Part shown: piece by piece, positions 33,423 to 41,715 of the stretch | How positions within the stretch are numbered: the first letter of the stretch is position 1 | How the letters are laid out: each line of letters starts with the position of its first letter | Assembly: GCA_040757295.1 (NCBI GenBank) | Contig: JBFLXH010000008.1 | Location: 19,928-83,927 of the forward strand | Direction of reading: 5' to 3' | Length of the DNA stretch: 64,000 nucleotides | DNA from: JAGXSE01 sp040757295 | GTDB taxonomy: Bacteria > Bacillota > PH28-bin88 | The notes under the pieces: generated by a model | What the model saw: only the letters and a program-made list of their open reading frames with translations | Told to the model about the DNA's origin: nothing | The model's database searches: none | Program-made: the position numbers and the translations under genes

Positions 33423-34796
33423 TTATTGAAAGGTTCCCGGCCCCGCAGGTATAAAAGCCCCTCCTCCTTGCGCACCGGAAAACCTGCCGTCTGAGTAAAT
33501 AACCCGCCCTCTTAGAATGGTGGTTACCGGATACCCCTTCACCTGCCACCCCTCAAAGGGTGTATACCCGGCAGCAGAGTGGAGGTGCTGGGCAGAGATG
33601 GTCACCTCCTGATAGGGGTCCAGGATGACCATATCGGCATCACTGCCTGGCGCCAAGACGCCCTTTTGGGGGTAAAGGCCAAAGATGCGAGCAGGATTAC
33701 CTGCCAGCAGGCCGACCAGCTCACCCAAGGTGATGCGGCCCTTCCCCACTCCCTCGGAATACATGAGAGGTAAGAGGGTTTCAGACCCGGGAATGCCGGG
33801 CAGGGTATCAAGACAAGTCGCTGCCGCCTGCTTTTGCTCCCGGGTATAGGAGCAGTGATCGGTCGCGACCACCTGCAGTGCGCCGGAGGATAGCCCCGCC
33901 CACAAGGCGTCAATATCTTCCTGCCGTCTTAAAGGGGGTGACATGATATATTGTTGCGCCTCCGGCGACTGGTACTTCTCCTGGGTTAATAACAGGTAGT
34001 GGGGACAGGTTTCACCCATCACCCGCATGCCCTCTTGCCGCGCCTGGCCAATAGCCCGGCAGCCCTCGCCGCTGGATACGTGGACAAAATAAAGCGGGCA
34101 CCGCTGTGCAGCAGCAGCGCTAACCAGCCATTTGATAGCCTGGACTTCAGCCTCCACCGGGCGGCTGGCGGGATGATACCTCGGGGCCAACATACCTCCC
34201 TCGTGCAACCGCCGCTGGGCCCTTTGAATAACGTCATCGTCTTCGGCATGTACCGTCACCAAAACGCCCAAGTCCCTGGCGCTTTTCAAGAGACGCAGGA
34301 GGTCCGGGACATCAATCTTTAAGCTTTTGTATGTAGTGAAAACCTTGCAGCTGCTAATGCCCTGGTCGAGGAGAGCCTTCAACTCCGCCGCCTGGCCTTC
34401 CCTAAACCGCGGGATGACCATGTGCAGAGAAAAATCAATGGCTATGCTTCCCTCAGCCTCCTGGCGCCGCTTGTTGGCGGCCTCCAGCAAGGACTCTCCC
34501 GGTAAGGGCTCGGCATAATCGATGATAGTGGTGACCCCACCGCATGCCGCACTGGCGCTCCCCTGGAAAAAGTCGTCAGCCGTCCTGTTCCCCCCGGCGG
34601 ATACCATCCCATAATGGGTATGAACGTCAATCACCCCCGGCAAGACCAACATGCCATGGGCATCGATCACCCGCATCCCCGGGACCGGCAAAATACAGTC
34701 ACTTAGCCTGATAATCTTGCCATTTTGGACGAGCACATCCGCCTTCTGTTGACCGGTTTCGTTTACGATGGTACCTCCCCGCACCAGCAAATCCAT
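33423..34796 (-). CDS. hyuA: Dihydropyrimidinase/hydantoinase-family cyclic amidohydrolase
   Basis: Opens cyclic amide rings such as hydantoins or ureido-imidazoles. Zinc motifs of the family are visible: GVIDVHTHYGM, SSCKVFTTYKSL (the lysine expected to be carboxylated), VTVHAEDDD, LYFVHVSSGEG and VVATDHCSYTREQK. After trimming eight residues to the ATG nearest a purine-rich ribosome-binding site the protein is 457 residues, normal. It follows the threonine-synthase-like gene by about 35 bases. The equivalent gene (hyuA) is part of the urate-degradation set of gut anaerobes; the substrate here is inferred. Confidence 0.9.
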   Translation of the reverse strand: MDLLVRGGTIVNETGQQKADVLVQNGKIIRLSDCILPVPGMRVIDAHGMLVLPGVIDVHTHYGMVSAGGNRTADDFFQGSASAACGGVTTIIDYAEPLPGESLLEAANKRRQEAEGSIAIDFSLHMVIPRFREGQAAELKALLDQGISSCKVFTTYKSLKIDVPDLLRLLKSARDLGVLVTVHAEDDDVIQRAQRRLHEGGMLAPRYHPASRPVEAEVQAIKWLVSAAAAQRCPLYFVHVSSGEGCRAIGQARQEGMRVMGETCPHYLLLTQEKYQSPEAQQYIMSPPLRRQEDIDALWAGLSSGALQVVATDHCSYTREQKQAAATCLDTLPGIPGSETLLPLMYSEGVGKGRITLGELVGLLAGNPARIFGLYPQKGVLAPGSDADMVILDPYQEVTISAQHLHSAAGYTPFEGWQVKGYPVTTILRGRVIYSDGRFSGAQGGGAFIPAGPGTFQ

Positions 34797-34832
34797 TTCC
34801 CAGCCCCCTATCGACATCAAGGATAGCCTTGA

Positions 34833-36074
34833 TCAATTCACGCTACCTTTTTCTAACATTGCCAGCAACTGGTTAATGTCCGGCTGTACCCGTAATGGTT
34901 CGCCGGCGGCTTTAATGCCGTTAGCAACGTCTTTCAGGCCGTTCCCGGTGATACAAACCACTACCGTTTCCTGCCGCCGGATTACCTTTTGGTCCGCCAG
35001 CTTCTGCAAACCTGCCAGACCGGTTACCCCTGCCGGCTCGCCGAAAACACCGGAGGTTTTCCCCAAAAGCCGCATGGCTGCGAGAATTTCCTCATCACTC
35101 ACGTTAACCATGGTACCCCCGGAATCCCTCACCGCCCGGAGAGCCTTGTCCGGGTTGCGCGGGACACCCACGGCAATGCTGTCAGCCAGGGTATTCTCCT
35201 CCATTGGTTCCAGGGGGTTTCCGCTGTGAAAGGCTTTACTGATTGGGCAACACCCCTCGGCTTGCACCCCCACCATTTTGGGCAACCTGTCGATAAGGCC
35301 CGTATGGTACAGGTCCACGAAACCCTTCCACGCCCCCGCAATGGTGCAACCGTCTCCTACGGAAAAGACCACCCAGTCCGGTACGTTCCATGCCAATTGT
35401 TCGCAGATTTCCAGGGTAACGGTCTTTTTACCTTCCACCAGGTATGGGTTGATGGCTGCGTTACGGTTGTACCAGCCGCAAAGGTCGATCGCCCTGGCTG
35501 AAAGCTCAAAGGCTTCCTGGTAGCTACCCTGCACGCTGATTACTTTGGCGCCGAAAATAAGTAATTGGGCCACCTTCCCCTGGGGAGCCCTGGCGGGGAC
35601 GAAAATATAGGCTTGCATCCCCACGGCGGCAGCGTTTCCCGCCAGGGAAGACGCGGCATTGCCGGTAGAAGCACAGGCCACGGTTTGGGCTCCGGCTTCC
35701 GCCGCCTTGACCACCGCAATGGCGGAGGCCCTGTCCTTGAGGGAAGCGGTGGGATTAAGGCCGTCGTCTTTGATGAACAGCGAGTCTAACCCCAGGGACC
35801 GGCCCAGGGCGGCAGCCCTGTACAGAGGGGACCAGCCGACTCTTAATGGTGGCCTGGGAGTTGCAGGGTCTACAGGTAGGAATGGCAGGTAGCGCCACAT
35901 GGAATACTCCCGCGACGATTGAAAATAGTCCCTGTTCACCTGCCGGGCAATGCAGTCGTAATCATATACCACCTCCAGCAAACCGGAACAGGCTTGACAT
36001 GTGTACGTATCGGGCAGTGGAGGATATTGCCGGCCACATTGGAGGCATTCTAAGTACTTGACCTGTTGCAACAC
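34833..36074 (-). CDS. Threonine-synthase-like PLP enzyme with N-terminal zinc ribbon
   Basis: Fold-type-II PLP enzyme. A zinc ribbon (YLECLQCGRQY and YTCQACSGLLE, residues 8-32) is followed by the catalytic domain with the PLP lysine in NPTASLKDRASAIAV and a phosphate loop near VSVGDGCTIAG. Substrate-loop residues are in ACASTGNAASSLAGNAAAVG. At 413 residues it is a normal threonine synthase length. No thrA or thrB neighbours are present. It starts the operon with hyuA in place of ygeX, so it may act as a 2,3-diaminopropionate or related ammonia-lyase. That role is inference; genuine threonine synthase remains possible. Confidence 0.8.
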   Translation of the reverse strand: MLQQVKYLECLQCGRQYPPLPDTYTCQACSGLLEVVYDYDCIARQVNRDYFQSSREYSMWRYLPFLPVDPATPRPPLRVGWSPLYRAAALGRSLGLDSLFIKDDGLNPTASLKDRASAIAVVKAAEAGAQTVACASTGNAASSLAGNAAAVGMQAYIFVPARAPQGKVAQLLIFGAKVISVQGSYQEAFELSARAIDLCGWYNRNAAINPYLVEGKKTVTLEICEQLAWNVPDWVVFSVGDGCTIAGAWKGFVDLYHTGLIDRLPKMVGVQAEGCCPISKAFHSGNPLEPMEENTLADSIAVGVPRNPDKALRAVRDSGGTMVNVSDEEILAAMRLLGKTSGVFGEPAGVTGLAGLQKLADQKVIRRQETVVVCITGNGLKDVANGIKAAGEPLRVQPDINQLLAMLEKGSVN

Positions 36075-36138
36075 TGTTCACCCTTCTTAACACAAGTTAG
36101 CTGGCCTGGCAGGCATCCCTGCCGGTGTTCAGCTTTCG

Positions 36139-36175
36139 TTAAATATATTATAGAACGTTTAATGTTATTTAACAA
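36139..36175 (-). promoter_or_regulatory. Sigma-A promoter with operator-like half-sites, before the PLP gene and hyuA
   Basis: Minus strand TTGTTA, 17-base spacer, perfect TATAAT. The -35 lies inside TTGTTAAATA and an inverted TATTTAAC lies just after the -10, so a dimeric regulator could cover the whole promoter. The same half-site appears at the glyA promoter and upstream of the purine riboswitch. Confidence 0.85.
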
Positions 36176-36248
36176 GGGGTATTCTACTGCACCCCGGAGG
36201 TGTCCCGCCTCATTTTTACCGGAGATCTTACCGGACCTCAGGCATGAG

Positions 36249-37571
36249 TTAAATACCGGCTTGCTGCCGCAGGCGGGCGACCGCCCGGTTGCACTGAAGC
36301 CGAACGTCTGCTGCCTTGATGGTGGTCAAGGCGCCGTTTTTCCAAACCCACTTGCCGTCAACCATGGTGGCTACGACATCTGAGCTCTTTAATTGGTAGA
36401 CCAGTTGCGCATAAATATCGGTTTCCTCCGCCGGGGCGTTGTGCAAGCCTGTCAAGGCTACCACTGCCAGGTCGGCCTTTTTCCCCACTTCCACGCTTCC
36501 CAGCAGGTCTTCCATCCCCATGGCCCTTGCGCCGCCCAGGGTAGCCATCTCAAACACCCTGGCCGCCGGCATGGCAGTAGGACCGTGGATTGGTTTCTGC
36601 ATCAGGGCTGCTAACCGCATCTCCTGAAACATGTCCAGGTTATTGTTGCACGGTGCTCCATCGGCAGCAATGGAAACGTGGATGTTATTGGCCAGCATCT
36701 CGGGGACGGGAGCGATACCCGAACCCAGTTTCATGTTGGAGGAGGGACAGTGGACCACCCTGGTCCCGCTTTTAGACAAGATCTGCATCTCCCGGGCGTC
36801 CAGGTGAATTCCGTGGGCCAGGATCAAATCCGGTCCGGTCAAGCCTAGGTGGTCCAGGTAAACGAGATTGCGCATGCCCCGCTCCCTTTCCACCAGTTTA
36901 ATCTCCCCGCGGTTCTCTGAGGCGTGGGTATGTACTTTCACCCCGTAGTGACGGGACAGCTTCCGCACCTCGACCAACAGCTCCTCAGTGCAGGACACCA
37001 CAAAACGGGGCGAAAAGGCATACTGGATGCGTCCACCCGCGCTACCATGCCATTTCTCCAACAGGCGCACGCTCTCCCGCAGGGAAGTCTCCGTGTCTTC
37101 CCGCAAGGTGGGAGGTACGTTCTCCCCCCAGTCCATCATCACCTTGCCGGTGATGGCCCGCATGCCGCAGTCGGCAATGGCCTGGATGGCCGCCTCGGTA
37201 TGGTGTACCGTCTCCATATCAACGATGGCGGTAGTACCCCCTTGAAAAAGCTCACCACACCCCAACAAGGCCGAATAGTAGATAGATTCGGCATCATGGG
37301 CACCCTCCAGCGGCCAGATGCGCAACTTCAACCAATCCAACAACTCCATGTCATCGGCCCATCCCCGAAAAAGGGTCTGGCAAAGGTGAATGTGGGGCTG
37401 AATGAGGCCGGGGATTAAAGCATGCCCTCCGGCATCGATCACCTGGTCCGCCTGTTCCCTGTGGCTGCCTACCTCGGCAATGCGGTCGTTTTCCACATAT
37501 ACGTTGCCGGAAAAGACTTCCCGCTTTTGGTTCATGGTGACGACAAGGGCGTTTTTAATCAGGATGCTCAA
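36249..37571 (-). CDS. Guanine deaminase/SsnA-type amidohydrolase (first copy)
   Basis: Zinc amidohydrolase of the TRZ/ATZ/guanine deaminase group. Motifs: LIPGLIQPHIHLCQTLFRGW (metal His pair), VKVHTHASENRGE, LILAHGIHLDAREM and SIAADGAPCNNNLDMF (catalytic Asp). At 440 residues it is normal. Within a purine operon, next to adenine deaminase and two hydroxylase subunits, deamination of guanine or a related purine is most likely; methylthioadenosine/SAH deaminase activity cannot be excluded. It overlaps the end of the preceding hydroxylase gene by four bases. Confidence 0.85.
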   Translation of the reverse strand: MSILIKNALVVTMNQKREVFSGNVYVENDRIAEVGSHREQADQVIDAGGHALIPGLIQPHIHLCQTLFRGWADDMELLDWLKLRIWPLEGAHDAESIYYSALLGCGELFQGGTTAIVDMETVHHTEAAIQAIADCGMRAITGKVMMDWGENVPPTLREDTETSLRESVRLLEKWHGSAGGRIQYAFSPRFVVSCTEELLVEVRKLSRHYGVKVHTHASENRGEIKLVERERGMRNLVYLDHLGLTGPDLILAHGIHLDAREMQILSKSGTRVVHCPSSNMKLGSGIAPVPEMLANNIHVSIAADGAPCNNNLDMFQEMRLAALMQKPIHGPTAMPAARVFEMATLGGARAMGMEDLLGSVEVGKKADLAVVALTGLHNAPAEETDIYAQLVYQLKSSDVVATMVDGKWVWKNGALTTIKAADVRLQCNRAVARLRQQAGI

Positions 37572-38575
37572 CGGGCCTCACCTCGGTTCTGTTTGAATCT
37601 CAAGGCTTGCAGGATTTTTTCCGGTGTGGCGGGCAATTCAGTTATCCTCACACCAACAGCGTTGTAAATGGCGTTTAATATCGCCGGAGCTGCAGGTATC
37701 AAAGCCGGTTCACCTATCCCTTTGGCCCCGTAAGGCCCGCTGGGCTCTGCTGCTTCTACAATAATTGTTTCTACCGCCGGAGCATCCATCACGGTTGGAA
37801 TAAGGTATTTGGCGAAAGAGGGGTTCTGCATCCGCCCCCTGTCCAGGTTAACCTCTTCCATCAAGGCATAACCCATTCCCTGTACCACGCCGCCCGCTAC
37901 CTGACCCTCCACACCGGCCCGGTTAATGGCCCGGCCTACGTCGTGGGCGGCAACCACCCGCAACACCTCTACCCGTCCAGTATCCGTATCTACCTCCACC
38001 TCCGCGATGTGAGTGGCAAAGGCATAGGGCCAGTAGGGAGCTCCCTGCCCGGTTTCCGGATCCAACTGGGTTGTATGGGCGATGAAGGTCCCATCACCCA
38101 CCGGCTGCCAGCCCTCCGCCCAAGCCCGGACAGCCAGTTCCTGGAGGGCAATTCTCTTGGCAGGGAAACCCTTCACCTGGACAGAACCATCCCTTACCAC
38201 CAGACCGTCCGCGGTATTGACGCCCAGTTCCTGCTGAGCTATTTGCAGCAATGGTCTTAAGGCTTCCGCTGCCGCCAGGCGCACGGCATTGCCGGTGTTA
38301 TAGGTCTGGCGGGTGGCGGCAGTGGTCCCGGTATCGGGAGTAGTATCGGTGTCACCAGTGATTACGGTCACGTCCTTGACCCGGAGGCCGAGCACCTCGG
38401 CAGCAATCATAGCGAAAACGGTACTGGAACCCTGGCCGCAATCCACTGCCCCGGTCCGCACTGTCGCCGTACCGTTTGGGTGTATTTCCACAAAGGCCCG
38501 GGAGACGTCGGGGAAACCGTTGCCATAACCAGTGCCATAAAAGATGGATGCCATGCCCACGCCCCGTTTTTTCAC
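37568..38575 (-). CDS. Molybdenum hydroxylase large subunit, C-terminal half (NdhM-like)
   Basis: Corresponds to the second half of the molybdopterin domain of xanthine dehydrogenases. Seen are FPDVSRAFVEIHPNG, VDCGQGSSTVFAMIAAEVLG, TPDTGTTAATRQTY, VGRAINRAGVEGQVAGGVVQGMGYAL and the catalytic Glu in GPYGAKGIGEPA near the C-terminus. At 335 residues it begins with its own GTG after AAAGGAGGG, 18 bases downstream of the other half. Nicotinate dehydrogenase of Eubacterium barkeri is split in the same way (NdhL and NdhM). The context suggests a purine hydroxylase. Confidence 0.85.
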   Translation of the reverse strand: MKKRGVGMASIFYGTGYGNGFPDVSRAFVEIHPNGTATVRTGAVDCGQGSSTVFAMIAAEVLGLRVKDVTVITGDTDTTPDTGTTAATRQTYNTGNAVRLAAAEALRPLLQIAQQELGVNTADGLVVRDGSVQVKGFPAKRIALQELAVRAWAEGWQPVGDGTFIAHTTQLDPETGQGAPYWPYAFATHIAEVEVDTDTGRVEVLRVVAAHDVGRAINRAGVEGQVAGGVVQGMGYALMEEVNLDRGRMQNPSFAKYLIPTVMDAPAVETIIVEAAEPSGPYGAKGIGEPALIPAAPAILNAIYNAVGVRITELPATPEKILQALRFKQNRGEAR

Positions 38576-38593
38576 CGTTTCTCCCTCCTTTTC

Positions 38594-39868
38594 CTAGAGC
38601 CTTACTAGCTTGCCTATATCCCATCCCACCGCGTGGGCAGCTTCTTCCATGGTCTGGCGCAAGCCGATGCTGCTTTCCAGCACCTGCCCCGTGGCAGTGA
38701 CGCTGCCCTCAGCAAAGGCGTTCCGCCACCGGACGGTAAAGGGGTGCATGCCTAGTTCCTCCGCGATGCGGTCCATCTGCGCCTCATAAGCGATGGCAGG
38801 TTGGGTAGCCCCAAAACCCCGCATCGCCCCGGCAAAGGGGTTATTGGTATAAACGGCATAAGCATCGACCTTAACGTTGGGTACCACGTAGGGTCCGGTG
38901 GCATGGACTGCCGCCTTGCGCAGGACATTAGGGGCCCAGGAGGCATAGGCCCCCGTGTCGCCCACGATGCTTGCTTCCATGGCCGTTAAACGGCCTTCCC
39001 GGTCCGCCCCGGTCTTAAAGTACATTACCATCGGGTGGCGCTTGCTATGGGCATGGAAGGACTCCTCCCGGCTACAGACTATTTTCACCGGACACCGGGT
39101 TTTCAGGGCCAAAAGCCCAGCCTGGACCTGCAGGGTCATGTCCTCCCGGCCGCCAAAGGCGCCGCCTACAGCAGGCGTCAAGACCCGGATGTGTTCTTCC
39201 GGCAGGCCTAAGGCGCGGGAAAGCTCTGTCCTGTCCCAGTGGGGGTACTGGGTGGCCACCTGCAACACCAGGTGACCCCGCTGGTCCAGCTCCGCCAGGA
39301 CGGCTTCCGGCTGCAAGAAGGCGTGGTCCACCATTTGGGTCCGGTAGGTATCTTCCACAACTACTGCCGCCTGGGCAAAACCCTCCTCGACACTACCTTT
39401 GCGGATCTTGAGGTGGTAGACAATGTTTCCCTCCGGGTGCACCCGGGGTGCCCCCGGCTCCATGGCCGCCAGTGGATCAAATACGGCAGGCAATGCGGCT
39501 AATTCCACCCGGATCTTCTTCAGGGCTTCCTCCGCTGCTGCCGGGGTTTCGGCAGCCACGGCGGCAATCACGTCATTCACCGAGCGCACCACTTCCCCAG
39601 CAAGTACAGGCTGGTGGGGAATGACCACCCCGTGGCCGTTATGGCCAGGCACATCGGCCGCAGTCAGTACGGCCCTCACCCCGGGTACCCGGCGGGCGCT
39701 GTCCGTATTAACCCCGACTATCCGCGCATGAGCCACGGGACTGTACAGCAGTTTGCCGTACAGCATCCCTTTGGCACACAAGTCCCCCGGAAACTTGGTT
39801 TTGCCGGTAACTTTCTCCATCGCGTCCACTTTCACCGGGGAACTACCTACCACAGTATTTCTCACCAC
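38594..39868 (-). CDS. Molybdenum hydroxylase large subunit, N-terminal half (NdhL-like)
   Basis: First half of a xanthine-dehydrogenase-type molybdenum subunit. It starts VGSSPVKVDAMEKVTGKTKFPGD and carries MLYGKLLYSPVAHARIVG, QPEAVLAELD, VGGAFGGREDMTLQVQAGLLAL, DTGAYASWAPNVL and GAMRGFGATQPAIAYE, then stops cleanly at residue 424. The catalytic Glu lies in the partner encoded immediately downstream. No FAD or 2Fe-2S subunit gene is adjacent. It may share those of the xdhB and xdhC genes in the same operon. Confidence 0.87.
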   Translation of the reverse strand: MVRNTVVGSSPVKVDAMEKVTGKTKFPGDLCAKGMLYGKLLYSPVAHARIVGVNTDSARRVPGVRAVLTAADVPGHNGHGVVIPHQPVLAGEVVRSVNDVIAAVAAETPAAAEEALKKIRVELAALPAVFDPLAAMEPGAPRVHPEGNIVYHLKIRKGSVEEGFAQAAVVVEDTYRTQMVDHAFLQPEAVLAELDQRGHLVLQVATQYPHWDRTELSRALGLPEEHIRVLTPAVGGAFGGREDMTLQVQAGLLALKTRCPVKIVCSREESFHAHSKRHPMVMYFKTGADREGRLTAMEASIVGDTGAYASWAPNVLRKAAVHATGPYVVPNVKVDAYAVYTNNPFAGAMRGFGATQPAIAYEAQMDRIAEELGMHPFTVRWRNAFAEGSVTATGQVLESSIGLRQTMEEAAHAVGWDIGKLVRL

Positions 39869-39943
39869 TTACTCACCTACCGTTTTTTCTTTCATCCGGA
39901 TGACATTTCATCACTGGTAAAGGAAATTGCATGCTGGGCGCCA

Positions 39944-41656
39944 TCAGGCGATTGCCACCGGTACAATGCTGCCCTCTCTCACATCGACCAGACCAAGATC
40001 GGTCAGTTTTAACTCAGGGATTACCGGGAGGGCAAGGAACGCAAGGGTCATAAAGGGGTCGTACCAGGGGCGTACGCCCATCTGAAATGCCAGCCGGCGA
40101 AGGCAAGACAGCTCCGCTTCCACCTCTTCCAGGGGCTTTAAGGACATCAGCCCGGCAATTGGCAGGGCAAGGGAACCCAATACTTTACCGTCCCGCGCCA
40201 GGGCCAATCCGCCGCCCAGCCTGGCCACCTCTGCTACAGCTGTAATCATGTCGGTATCATTGGCGCCAATAACCACCACATTATGCGAGTCGTGGGCAAC
40301 GGACGAAGCGATTGCTCCACCGGACAGGCCGAAACCGCTCACCAGTCCTTTCCCCACGTTACCGGTCCCGTGGTGGCGTTCGATTACCGCCAGCTTCAAA
40401 ACATCGGCCAGCGGGTCAGCCACGAAACAACCCTGGTGGTTGGGTGCCTTCATTTCCATTTTGCGCGTGGTAATCTGCTGGGGCACCAGGCCGATTACTC
40501 TGGCCCGGGAGCCGAGGGCGGGCAGCCGCAGTTGGTCGCTTTGCAGCGGGGACAAACGGAGGGTATGCTCTACCGCTGTTTCCCGGTGCACGGCCGGCTC
40601 GACCAAAAGCCGGCCGTTTTCAGCTACCAAAAGCCCGCGCCGGTAAACCCTTAACGGGCGGAAATCCTCCAGGTTATCCAGCACCAGGAAATCGGCAGCA
40701 TATCCAGGCGCCAAGGCCCCCAGGTCCTTCAGGCCAAAATATTGGGCGGTGTTGATGGTAGCCATCTGGATCACCGTGACAGGATCGAGCCCCGCCTGCA
40801 CCGCCAACCGGACCAGATGGTTAATGTGACCTTCATGCAACAGTTCGGCCGGATGGCGGTCATCGGTAACCAGCAGGCAACGGCGGGCGGTAAAGGGAGT
40901 CACCACCGGCAACAAACTTTGGAGGTTTTTGCTGGCTGAGCTCTCCCGCAGCATCAGGTGCATCCCTAAACGCAGCCTTTCCCACGCTTCCGCCGGGTGC
41001 ACGCACTCGTGGTCTGATCGTACTCCTGCCAGGATGTATGTGTTTAATTCCTTACCGCTTAATCCCGGGGAGTGGCCATCGAGCACCATGTCCCGGCACA
41101 GTTCCAGTTTAGCCATCATGTCCGCCTGGCCCGCCAGCACGGCATTGATGTCCATCACCTCGCCCAAGCCCAACACCCTGGGATGGGAACAAAAAGGAGC
41201 CAGGTCAGTGGCAGTAAGCCGCGCTCCTGCAGTTTCCAGCGATGTTGCCGGTACGCAGGAAGGAAGCATCAGGTAGACGGTTAACGGAAGGGCCGCTGTA
41301 GCCGCCAACATGTACTCGATTCCCGCTACGCCGCATACATTGGCAATCTCGTGGGGGTCAGCGATCACCGTCGTGGTTCCCTGGGGAACAATCCCACGGG
41401 CAAATTCCGCCGGTGTCACCATGGAACTCTCCAGGTGGACGTGGCCGTCGATAAAGCCGGGACAGACATACCTGCCCTGCAGATCCAACTCCTCTGCCCC
41501 CCGGTAATCGCCTACCCCCACTACCCGACCGCCGGTGACAGCCAGGCCGGTCTCCAGGATTTCCCCGGTAAACACATTCACCAGCCTGGCGTTTTTAAAA
41601 ACCTTTTCCGCTTGGCCTTTTCCTACACCTGTTGCTAAAAGAGCTTCTAAGTTCAC
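39944..41656 (-). CDS. adeC: Adenine deaminase
   Basis: Deaminates adenine to hypoxanthine with a binuclear metal centre. The family layout is clear: YVCPGFIDGHVHLESSMVTPAEFARG, ADPHEIANVCG, GLGEVMDINAVL, DGHSPGLSGKELNTYILAG, SDHECVHPAEAWER, LLVTDDRHPAELL and the C-terminal AVIERHHGTGNVGKGLVSGFGLSGGAIASSVAHDSHN. The frame is open upstream into the permease gene, but GGAGGG lies eight bases before a GTG, giving 570 residues, the usual length. Function as entry point of adenine into the pathway is well supported. Confidence 0.95.
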   Translation of the reverse strand: MNLEALLATGVGKGQAEKVFKNARLVNVFTGEILETGLAVTGGRVVGVGDYRGAEELDLQGRYVCPGFIDGHVHLESSMVTPAEFARGIVPQGTTTVIADPHEIANVCGVAGIEYMLAATAALPLTVYLMLPSCVPATSLETAGARLTATDLAPFCSHPRVLGLGEVMDINAVLAGQADMMAKLELCRDMVLDGHSPGLSGKELNTYILAGVRSDHECVHPAEAWERLRLGMHLMLRESSASKNLQSLLPVVTPFTARRCLLVTDDRHPAELLHEGHINHLVRLAVQAGLDPVTVIQMATINTAQYFGLKDLGALAPGYAADFLVLDNLEDFRPLRVYRRGLLVAENGRLLVEPAVHRETAVEHTLRLSPLQSDQLRLPALGSRARVIGLVPQQITTRKMEMKAPNHQGCFVADPLADVLKLAVIERHHGTGNVGKGLVSGFGLSGGAIASSVAHDSHNVVVIGANDTDMITAVAEVARLGGGLALARDGKVLGSLALPIAGLMSLKPLEEVEAELSCLRRLAFQMGVRPWYDPFMTLAFLALPVIPELKLTDLGLVDVREGSIVPVAIA

Positions 41657-41715
41657 CGGCTCTTCCCTCCAAACTAACCTGACGGCATCACAGACAGGCA
41701 ATAGCGCTAGGGATG

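Noticed and set aside
38576..38593. Frameshift as cause of the split hydroxylase large subunit
   Set aside because: The gap contains a clean stop, a strong AAAGGAGGG site and a GTG start, and the division point agrees with the known NdhL/NdhM split. A sequencing error is still possible.
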